Assembly (NCBI RefSeq): GCF_000956475.1
Contig: NZ_JYJB01000007.1
Span: 62,001-126,000, forward strand
Direction: 5' to 3'
DNA: 64,000 bases
Origin: Microbacterium hydrocarbonoxydans
GTDB taxonomy: Bacteria; Actinomycetota; Actinomycetes; Actinomycetales; Microbacteriaceae
The notes beneath the pieces were generated by a model that saw only the letters and a list, made by a program, of their open reading frames with translations, did not search any database and was not told the DNA's origin. The position numbers and the translations under genes are program-made. Below are positions 57,919 to 64,000 of the stretch, piece by piece; positions within the stretch are counted from its first letter, which is position 1; each line of letters opens with the position of its first letter.

Positions 57919-58715
57919 GCTTCTTCTCGCGGTTGAGTCTGCGGCGAGGCGGAGCGTATCGGGTCGGCGGCGCCCTCCGCGGAATCCGGCTGTGCGGAAG
58001 CGGAAGGCAGTTCCCGGGCCACCTGCTTCTCGAGCACTTCGACGGCCTCGTCGCTGAGCAGGATCAGACCGTCGAGCTCGTCGCGCACCCGCTTGTAGGC
58101 GACGTTGCGCTCGGCCTGTGTCGCCGACTCGTCGACGGCGACCTTGAGGAGCTGCTGCGCGCGGTCGAGGCGCTTGCGCTCCGGTTCGGTGAAGGTCGAG
58201 TCTCGCAGGCGCCGGGCGTCCTTCTCGGCGATCTCGAATGCGACCGCGTAGGCGCCGACCGCATCGAGGTACTCCGAGACCTGCTTCTCCGAGACCTTGG
58301 CGTCGGCGGATGCCGGGCGCAGAGCATCCGCGGTCTTCTTCGCCCTCAGAAAGGCCGCGACCAGGGGCTGGCGGCCGTCGCTCATGGCGGGGAAGGCGAT
58401 GAGCTTAGCGACGTCGAGCTCGTAGTCGAGCCAGCGCGCGGTGATCTGGTCGTGCTCGGCGAAGAGGCGGGTGAGCAGTTCGCTCGGAGCGACGGATGCC
58501 GTGGTGTCGATGACCGCGGGAGCCTGGCGCGTCGGCAGCCCGCGTGCCTCGAGCTCGGCCTTCTTGATCTCCGCCTTCATGCGCAGCGTCTCGAGGCGGC
58601 GTTCATGGCGTCGCCTGGCCGCCCACTCCCAGCGCTTGGCTACACCGCCCGCCACGCCCATCACGGGAAAGACGATCCACCAGTAGTGGCCGAGCCAGTT
58701 CAGGAGCGGTTCCAT
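57915..58715 (-). CDS. Membrane-anchored helical protein of unknown function
   Basis: 266 aa. A hydrophobic segment (GHYWWIVFPVMGVAGGVA) forms a single N-terminal membrane anchor, followed by a very basic stretch and a long helical region containing heptad patterns (ITARWLDYELDVAKLIAF, RLDRAQQLLKVAV). I do not recognise a domain. It overlaps the lactonase start but may be unrelated in function. Confidence 0.72.
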   Translation of the reverse strand: MEPLLNWLGHYWWIVFPVMGVAGGVAKRWEWAARRRHERRLETLRMKAEIKKAELEARGLPTRQAPAVIDTTASVAPSELLTRLFAEHDQITARWLDYELDVAKLIAFPAMSDGRQPLVAAFLRAKKTADALRPASADAKVSEKQVSEYLDAVGAYAVAFEIAEKDARRLRDSTFTEPERKRLDRAQQLLKVAVDESATQAERNVAYKRVRDELDGLILLSDEAVEVLEKQVARELPSASAQPDSAEGAADPIRSASPQTQPREEA

Positions 58716-58781
58716 GATGTGCTCAGCCTACTTCGCGAGGCCGTTCCGCCAAGGGGCAGAGGAGCCTCTATCGCATGCGCG

Positions 58782-58802
58782 CCCGGGCTGGCAAGCCCCG
58801 GG
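58782..58802 (-). terminator. Hairpin after manD
   Basis: CCCGGGCT pairs with AGCCCCGGG (one bulge) in the 242-bp gap between manD and the membrane-anchored protein. A second hairpin, GCCCCT-AGGGGC, lies at 58848-58865. Either could end the manD transcript. Confidence 0.45.
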
Positions 58803-58957
58803 CTCATTCTCCGAAGGGTCGATAGATTCATCCTGCGTGGCTCGTACGCCCCTGCTTCGAGGGGCCAGGGTCGTATTTCGGGCGAGGCACGCGCGCCGGT
58901 GGTCGACTGCGTCACGTCGTTGTGCAGTCGTCCATCGGTTCCACGCGGGTCCCGGCC

Positions 58958-60196
58958 CTACCAGTCGTGGACCGTCCCGTCGGCGAGGCGGTTGTACGGC
59001 AGATAGGCCTGCTCGTACGGGTACCTGCCGGCCGCGTCGACGTCCAGTTCCACACCCAGCCCCGGCTTGTCGCCGGGATGCAGCAGGCCGCCCTGCCACG
59101 TGAAGCTCTGCTGGAAGACCTCGTTCGTGCGGGCGCCGTGCTGCATGTACTCCTGGATGCCGAAGTTGTGGATGCTGAGCCCCAGGTGCATGGCCGCCGC
59201 CATGCCCACGGGCGAGATGTCGGTCGGCCCATGCATGCCCGACTTGATCTGGTACATCGCGGCGTAGTCGAGCGTCTTCTTCAGTGCGCTGATGCCGCCC
59301 ATGTGCGTGACCGCTCCGCGGACGTAGTCGATGAGCTGGTCGCGGATGATGTCCTTGAAATCCCAGACCGTGTTGAAGATCTCGCCGATCGCGAGCGGTG
59401 TCGTCGTGTGCTGGCGGACGAGCCGCAGCGCCTCCTGGTTCTCGGCGGGTGTGCAGTCCTCGAGCCAGAACAGGTCGTAGGGTTCGAGGTCCTTGCCCAG
59501 GCGCGCGGCCTGGATGGGCGTCATCCGGTGGTGACCGTCGTGCAGCAGCGGGATGTCGGGGCCGAACTCGTTGCGCACTGCCTCGAACACGCCGGGCAGG
59601 TGGGTGAGGTAGGCGCGGGTGTCCCAGTCCTCTTCGACCGGCCTCGCACCGCGGCGGGCCGGCTCGTGGTCGTAGCGCGCCTCGCCTCCGCCCGTGAATG
59701 CCGACTGCGAGGCGATGCCGTAGATCGCCTTCAGCCCGGGCACCCCGGTCTGGATCCGGATGGCGCGGTACCCCTGCTCGAGGTGCGACCGCACCGAGTC
59801 GAACAGCTGGGGGAGGTCGACGCCGGATGCGTGGCCGTACGCGAGCAGGCCGCTGCGGGATGCGCCGCCGAGCAGCTGGTAGACCGGCATCCCCGCCTTC
59901 TTGCCCTTGATGTCCCACAGCGCCATGTCGACGGCGGCGATCGCCGCCATCGTCACCGGGCCCCGGCGCCAGTAGGCGCTGCGGTAGAGGAACTGCCACG
60001 TGTCTTCGATGCGATCCTCGTCCGCGCCGATCAGGAGCGGCACGACGTGCTCGGCGAGGTAGGCGACGACCGAGAGCTCGCGTCCGTTCAGCGTCGCATC
60101 TCCGAGCCCCGTGATGCCGTCGGCCGTCGTCAGCTTCAATGTCACGAAGTTGCGGTCGGGGCTGGTGACGATGACTTCGGCCTTGTCGATGGACAT
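58958..60196 (-). CDS. manD: D-mannonate dehydratase, enolase superfamily
   Basis: 412 aa. Visible ManD signatures: [62 protein letters not shown] and [10 protein letters not shown]. It dehydrates D-mannonate to 2-keto-3-deoxygluconate in glucuronate breakdown; KDG would then pass to the kinase and aldolase at 12-14 kb. The start MSIDKAEV has GGAG nearby; the GntR-type inverted repeat lies 19 bases upstream. Confidence 0.9.
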   Translation of the reverse strand: MSIDKAEVIVTSPDRNFVTLKLTTADGITGLGDATLNGRELSVVAYLAEHVVPLLIGADEDRIEDTWQFLYRSAYWRRGPVTMAAIAAVDMALWDIKGKKAGMPVYQLLGGASRSGLLAYGHASGVDLPQLFDSVRSHLEQGYRAIRIQTGVPGLKAIYGIASQSAFTGGGEARYDHEPARRGARPVEEDWDTRAYLTHLPGVFEAVRNEFGPDIPLLHDGHHRMTPIQAARLGKDLEPYDLFWLEDCTPAENQEALRLVRQHTTTPLAIGEIFNTVWDFKDIIRDQLIDYVRGAVTHMGGISALKKTLDYAAMYQIKSGMHGPTDISPVGMAAAMHLGLSIHNFGIQEYMQHGARTNEVFQQSFTWQGGLLHPGDKPGLGVELDVDAAGRYPYEQAYLPYNRLADGTVHDW

Positions 60197-60214
60197 CGGA
60201 ACTCCTCGTTGAGA

Positions 60215-60253
60215 ACTGGTATGGCACTCAGATCCAATCACTGCCATACCAGT
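60215..60253. promoter_or_regulatory. 12-bp inverted repeat, GntR operator of manD
   Basis: ACTGGTATGGCA at 60215-60226 pairs perfectly with TGCCATACCAGT at 60242-60253. Each half also resembles the TGGTATACCA core of FCD-type GntR sites. It lies between manD and the divergent GntR gene. Confidence 0.75.
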
Positions 60254-60276
60254 CGCGTCAAGCTATCGTGACGGGT

Positions 60277-60975
60277 ATGTCCGAGACATCGCCCCGACCG
60301 TCCGCCCGTGCGGTCGCGTACGGTCGCATCCGCGATGACATCATCGGCGGACGCTTCGCCCCCGGCGCACTGCTCTCCGAGAACGAACTCGCGGCCGCGC
60401 TCGGCATCAGCCGCCAACCCGTGCGAGAGGCGCTGCTGCTGATCGCGCAGGAAGGCTTGGTCGAGGTGCGGCCGCAGAGCGGCACCTACGTCACGCACAT
60501 CGATCCCGATCGGGTCCGCGAGGCGCAGTTCATCCGCGAGGCCATCGAACTGGCATCGCTCGCGGCCTGCGCGGCTCCGGCGGAGGAGGACGAGCGGATG
60601 CTGCGCGATGTCATCGCGCGCCAGCGCACGGCATCCGACCGTGACGCCTTCTACCCGCTCGACGAGGAGTTCCACCGTGCCCTGCTGGGTCTTGCGGGGC
60701 ACGCGAACGCCTGGGCCGCGGTGAGTGCGGCGAAGGGGCATCTCGACCGGGCTCGCTACGTCGGCATGAGTGCGACGCGCGGCGTGCAGGACTACGTCGA
60801 CGACCATGAACGCGTCGTCGATGCGCTCGCCGCAGGCGACATGGATGCCGCGGCGGACGCTCTGCGCGAGCACCTGCGGTTCGTGTTCGCCGATCTCGAG
60901 GCCGTGCGGGAGGGGCATCCGGAGCTGTTCGAGGGTGCTCCCGCACCGCGCACCGGGCGGCCCTCGCGGCGATGA
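60277..60975 (+). CDS. GntR family regulator, FCD subfamily (2)
   Basis: 232 aa. Winged helix ENELAAALGISRQPVREALL followed by a helical FCD domain with DEEFHRALLGLAGH and VDDHERVVDAL carrying the metal-type residues. Likely effector is a hexuronate or mannonate. The ATG lies 7 bases after a TATCGT-like box, so the transcript may be leaderless; an upstream GTG at 60268 is the alternative. Divergent from manD. Confidence 0.88.
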   Translation: MSETSPRPSARAVAYGRIRDDIIGGRFAPGALLSENELAAALGISRQPVREALLLIAQEGLVEVRPQSGTYVTHIDPDRVREAQFIREAIELASLAACAAPAEEDERMLRDVIARQRTASDRDAFYPLDEEFHRALLGLAGHANAWAAVSAAKGHLDRARYVGMSATRGVQDYVDDHERVVDALAAGDMDAAADALREHLRFVFADLEAVREGHPELFEGAPAPRTGRPSRR

Positions 60976-61008
60976 CGCCCGCCGCCGTGAAACATCTGAA
61001 GGCGGCTC

Positions 61009-61041
61009 TTGTGCATGAAACCTTAGCCGTCTAGGTTTTCA
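61009..61041 (+). promoter_or_regulatory. Promoter of the second MFS gene
   Basis: TTGTGC at 61009-61014 and TAGGTT at 61032-61037 with 17-base spacing. An imperfect palindrome TGAAACCT..AGGTTTTCA (61016-61041) covers the -10 box and may be an operator. Confidence 0.55.
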
Positions 61042-61113
61042 GCGACAAGGGTGTCGCCGGATGTGCGCTCGACGGTGAGCGCCGTGACACCTGCCAGGCC
61101 GAAGGAGGCAGGC

Positions 61114-62451
61114 ATGAGTTCAGTCAGCGGCGCAGCCGCCGGGAATCCATCGAACATGACGGTGGCCACGTCTGTGGCATCGCACGAGCATCACTGGCTG
61201 AAAGAGCCGACGGAACCGGCGAAGAAGGGCTACGTCACGTGGCTGATCATCGCCCAGTTCGTCTTCTTCGTCGCACTCCTCGGGCCGGCGATCGTTGGTA
61301 TCGGCATCAAGATCACCTCCCTGGTGGAAGCGGGGGCGATACCCGAGAACGGCGCGACCGGCGCTGGTGCCGTGCTCGGCGGCGTCGGAGCGCTGTTCGC
61401 GACGATCGGCAACGTCGTCTTCGGCCGGCTCTCGGACCGGACCGCCTCGAAATGGGGTCGCCGCCGCATCTGGGTCGTGCTCGGCACCGTGATCATGACC
61501 GTGGCCTTCGCGATCATGGCGCTCGCCCCCAACCTCTTCGTGGCGACCGTGGGTTGGGCGCTGGCGCAGCTCGGCGCCAACATGACGCTCGCTCCGTTCA
61601 TCGCGACGATCGCCGACCAGGTGCCCAAGTTCCAGCGGGGCAAGGTCACCGCCGCCGTCGGCATCGCGCAGAACGTCGGCATCCTGGGCGGCACCTACGT
61701 CGCCGAGTGGTTCCGCGCCGACCTCGTGATCATGTTCGTCGGGCCGTCGATTCTCGCGATCGCGGCGATGGTGATCTTCGCCGTCGTGCTTCCCGATCGC
61801 ACTCTCCCGGCGAAGCCTCCGCGTGCGACCTTCCGTGAATGGTGGGAGACCTTCTGGGTCAGCCCTCGGCAGTATCCCGACTACGGGCTCGCCTGGTGGT
61901 CGCGATTCATGATCATGTTCGCGAGCTTCGGATTCACGACGTTCCGCTACTTCTACCTCATGAATCACGTCGGAGTGAGCGCCGACGACGTCGTGCCCAT
62001 CATCTCGCTCAGCGTGCTGATCTACACGCTCGTGCTCGTGCCGACGAGCATCCTCGCCGGATGGTGGTCCGATCGGATCGGGAAGCGCAAGGTCTTCGTC
62101 TGGAGCTCGACCGCCCTGTTCGCACTGGGGACGGTCGCGCTGATCTTCGTGCAGGACGTGCCGACGTTCTTCATCCTGGAGGCGCTCATGGGAATCGCCT
62201 ACGGCATCTACGTCGGCGTCGACCTCGCGCTCGTGGTCGACGTGCTTCCGAACCCCGACGACTCGGGCAAGGATCTCGGCGTGTTCAACATGGCCAACGC
62301 CCTTCCGCAGACCTTCGCTCCCGCGATCGGCGGGATCATCGTCTACATCGGCAGCGCGAACGGCAGCAATTACGCGCTCTGGTTCTCGATCTGCGGGGTC
62401 TTGGCGCTGATCGGCGCGCTGGTCATCTTCCCGATCAAGAAGGTGAAGTGA
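61114..62451 (+). CDS. MFS transporter, sugar type
   Basis: 445 aa with 12 predicted helices. The cytoplasmic loop 2-3 motif is GRLSDRTASKWGRRRIWVV and loop 8-9 reads GWWSDRIGKRKVF, both MFS motif A variants; the layout is like glycoside-pentoside-hexuronide porters. The AAGGAGG fixes the start after a long GTG-capable lead. It lies between the uronate-type GntR and a TetR gene, so a hexuronate or glycoside is likely imported. Confidence 0.87.
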   Translation: MSSVSGAAAGNPSNMTVATSVASHEHHWLKEPTEPAKKGYVTWLIIAQFVFFVALLGPAIVGIGIKITSLVEAGAIPENGATGAGAVLGGVGALFATIGNVVFGRLSDRTASKWGRRRIWVVLGTVIMTVAFAIMALAPNLFVATVGWALAQLGANMTLAPFIATIADQVPKFQRGKVTAAVGIAQNVGILGGTYVAEWFRADLVIMFVGPSILAIAAMVIFAVVLPDRTLPAKPPRATFREWWETFWVSPRQYPDYGLAWWSRFMIMFASFGFTTFRYFYLMNHVGVSADDVVPIISLSVLIYTLVLVPTSILAGWWSDRIGKRKVFVWSSTALFALGTVALIFVQDVPTFFILEALMGIAYGIYVGVDLALVVDVLPNPDDSGKDLGVFNMANALPQTFAPAIGGIIVYIGSANGSNYALWFSICGVLALIGALVIFPIKKVK

Positions 62452-62562
62452 GCGCCTGACACAGACCGGGCGGCCGGATCCTCGGGGGACTCCGGCCGCC
62501 CCACCGCCGGCATCCGTCTCGAGGGAGCGTTCTCACCACGAATTGGTATATCTCCTAGACTT

Positions 62563-63180
62563 ATGCCGATGACTCGTCGGGGGCAGTACGCGAAGGGCGC
62601 CGCGAAGCGGGAGGAGATCCTCTCGGTGGCGCTCGACGTCGTGGCCGAATTCGGATGCCGCAGCGCATCGAACCGCGAGATCGCTCGCCGCGTCGGGCTC
62701 ACCCAGCCCGGGCTCATGCATTACTTCGGTTCGCGCGAAGAGCTCTACATGGCCGTGCTCAAGGCCCGAGACGCCCGCGACGTCGCAGAGCACTGGGTCG
62801 GCAAGCCGAACTTCGAGGGATTCCTCGACGTGATCGAGCACAACACGCGCGTGCCCGGTCTCGTGCAGCTGTACGTCGAGTTCTCGGCGGAGGCGAGCAT
62901 CGGCAAGCATCCGGCCCACGAGTACTTCGTCGAACGCTACGCCTGGGCGCGTGACCTCTCGGTGCAGTCCATCAGGACCGCGCAGGAGAGCGGCGAATTC
63001 GGCCCGAACATCGACGCCGAGGTGATCGCCGACATCATCGTGGCCACCGCCGACGGTCTGCAGCAGCAGTGGCTGCTCGACCGCTCGATCGACATGGTCG
63101 CACGCCTGCGCGCCGTGTGGAACGGCGTCGCCGCGCTCTCGCATCTCGGCCCGACCGCTGGCGGCCCCTCCGACGGCTGA
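62563..63180 (+). CDS. TetR family transcriptional regulator
   Basis: 205 aa. Helix-turn-helix SNREIARRVGLTQPGLMHYFGSREEL and a C-terminal domain ending in GLQQQWLLDRSIDMV, like the regulators commonly beside sugar MFS genes in Actinobacteria. Two close starts (62563, 62569). A TTGGTATATC element 20 bases upstream may be both promoter and operator. Confidence 0.87.
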   Translation: MPMTRRGQYAKGAAKREEILSVALDVVAEFGCRSASNREIARRVGLTQPGLMHYFGSREELYMAVLKARDARDVAEHWVGKPNFEGFLDVIEHNTRVPGLVQLYVEFSAEASIGKHPAHEYFVERYAWARDLSVQSIRTAQESGEFGPNIDAEVIADIIVATADGLQQQWLLDRSIDMVARLRAVWNGVAALSHLGPTAGGPSDG

Positions 63181-63231
63181 CCTGCCGTCGGGCCCCGCCC
63201 GAGACTGTCACCAGCAATAGAGGGAGCCCTG

Positions 63232-63561
63232 ATGGAGGATCGGCGCAGCGAGCGAACACTGCCTGGCGACTACCTCGTGGGAATTCACCTTCTCATCTCG
63301 GTTGCTTCCGCGATCGTCATCTGGGCGAGGATCCTCGAGATCGCCGGATGCGCAGAAAACGAGTGCGACTATCCACTGGTCGGATCATCGACCCGGACAT
63401 TCTGGTGGATGGACTTCCTTGTCTTCATCGTCGCCTTCGGGTTGTACATGTTCCTCAGAACTCGAATTCGACGGTCCTGGATCATCCCGGCCAGTGGCGG
63501 TGCCCTCGCCCTGATCGGATTCCTCATCGCCAACAGCGTGCTGAGTGGTGCACTGAGTTGA
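63232..63561 (+). CDS. Small membrane protein of unknown function
   Basis: 109 aa with three hydrophobic segments (YLVGIHLLISVASAIVIWA, WWMDFLVFIVAFGLYMFL, IPASGGALALIGFLIANSVL) and one Cys pair in the first outer loop (AGCAENECDY) that could form a disulfide. AGGGAG precedes the ATG. I do not recognise the family. Confidence 0.7.
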   Translation: MEDRRSERTLPGDYLVGIHLLISVASAIVIWARILEIAGCAENECDYPLVGSSTRTFWWMDFLVFIVAFGLYMFLRTRIRRSWIIPASGGALALIGFLIANSVLSGALS

Positions 63562-63797
63562 CCTTCACCACGTCCGTCTCGATCGGCGTGGCCCGCTGAC
63601 CCTCGGCAAGGCGTGCAGATGCACCTGTCATCAGGGCGTCGAACCGCGACCCGGTTCGGGACGTCGGCAAGGCGGCGGGATGTCGGCGTCGTGGTGGCGG
63701 GCCGAGGCACGGGAACCGCGTTGAGGGATTCAGCCTCGCGTGTCAGGATGAGCGCATCCGGCTTCAGAGAAGCCGTCCGTGGTGTGAGGGAGCGAAC

Positions 63798-64000
63798 ATG
63801 CAGCTGGCGATGGTGGGACTCGGACGGATGGGCGCGAACATCGTGCGGCGCCTCATGCGGGACGGGCATGAATGCGTGGTCTACGACGTGAATCCGGACG
63901 CCGTCGCGACGCTCGTCGCCGAGGGTGCGTCCGGTGCCGACAGCTACGCCGATCTCGCGGCCAAGCTGCAGACGCCGCGCGTCGTGTGGCTCATGGTGCC
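63798..64000 (+). CDS. gnd: 6-phosphogluconate dehydrogenase, decarboxylating (N-terminal part)
   Basis: The first 67 codons are present; the gene runs off the window. QLAMVGLGRMGANIVRRLMR and the following HECVVYDVNPDAV are the NADP-binding fold of the short, NAD-type Gnd (YqeC/GndA). It converts 6-phosphogluconate to ribulose 5-phosphate and CO2. A weak GAGGGA lies upstream. Confidence 0.85.
   Translation, partial: MQLAMVGLGRMGANIVRRLMRDGHECVVYDVNPDAVATLVAEGASGADSYADLAAKLQTPRVVWLMV

Overview
The window is high-GC DNA, densely packed with genes, with frequent ATGA start/stop overlaps and strong GGAGG-type ribosome binding sites. Gene content fits an actinobacterium of the Microbacteriaceae, most likely Microbacterium or a close relative: an SCO4848-type membrane protein, ROK/PadR/GntR/IclR regulators, ProVWX with a lipoprotein ProX, Tat-exported proteins and several apparently leaderless starts. 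No rRNA, tRNA, phage, insertion sequence or CRISPR array was seen. The assignment rests on protein families only; no search was run.

Layout. 1-4.9 kb: end of a GH42 beta-galactosidase, AI-2E-type permease, chorismate mutase, ROK regulator with a 19-bp palindrome, coiled-coil protein, lipoprotein. 5.2-10.5 kb: a minus-strand cassette of sigma factor, 151-aa protein, subtilisin-like protease and TPR-CHAT caspase-like protease. 10.8-17.6 kb: SCO4848 protein, a MerR regulator flanked by related inverted repeats, KDG kinase and KDPG aldolase, a divergent D-amino-acid deaminase-like enzyme with an IclR regulator, and an RsmC-type methyltransferase carrying an in-frame repeat. 17.9-21.2 kb: proVWX osmolyte importer. 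21.3-29.4 kb: lipase-maturation-factor protein, a PadR/DUF1048/ABC export operon, a DUF305 lipoprotein behind a CsoR-type site, a nucleotidyltransferase, an SGNH hydrolase, corA with a possible leader peptide, and a TetR regulator.

29.4-40.9 kb: a sugar locus. A ROK repressor and two Gfo/Idh/MocA dehydrogenases diverge from a binding protein, two permeases and five overlapping enzyme genes. No ABC ATPase is present, so a shared MsiK-like ATPase is expected elsewhere. 41.0-57.0 kb: two Tat-exported tailspike-like beta-helix proteins, a GntR regulator, an ACS-family transporter, a ceramidase-like protein, three SDRs, an enolase-superfamily dehydratase, a hydroxyacid dehydrogenase and an FAH hydrolase. 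Most of this region is tied together by the palindrome TGCTATAGCA, found in front of four transcription units. The enzymes suggest a non-phosphorylative acid-sugar pathway (dehydrate, oxidise, hydrolyse) fed by extracellular polymer cleavage. Inside the same region are an unrelated divergent pair, DinB and a zinc-ribbon nuclease-like protein.

57.0-64.0 kb: SMP-30 lactonase, a membrane-anchored hypothetical protein, D-mannonate dehydratase divergent from a second GntR regulator, a second MFS transporter, a TetR regulator, a small membrane protein and the start of 6-phosphogluconate dehydrogenase. Mannonate dehydratase makes KDG, the substrate of the kinase/aldolase pair about 45 kb away. Overall the window looks like a plant-polysaccharide and uronate utilisation region with one conflict- or stress-type protease cassette.
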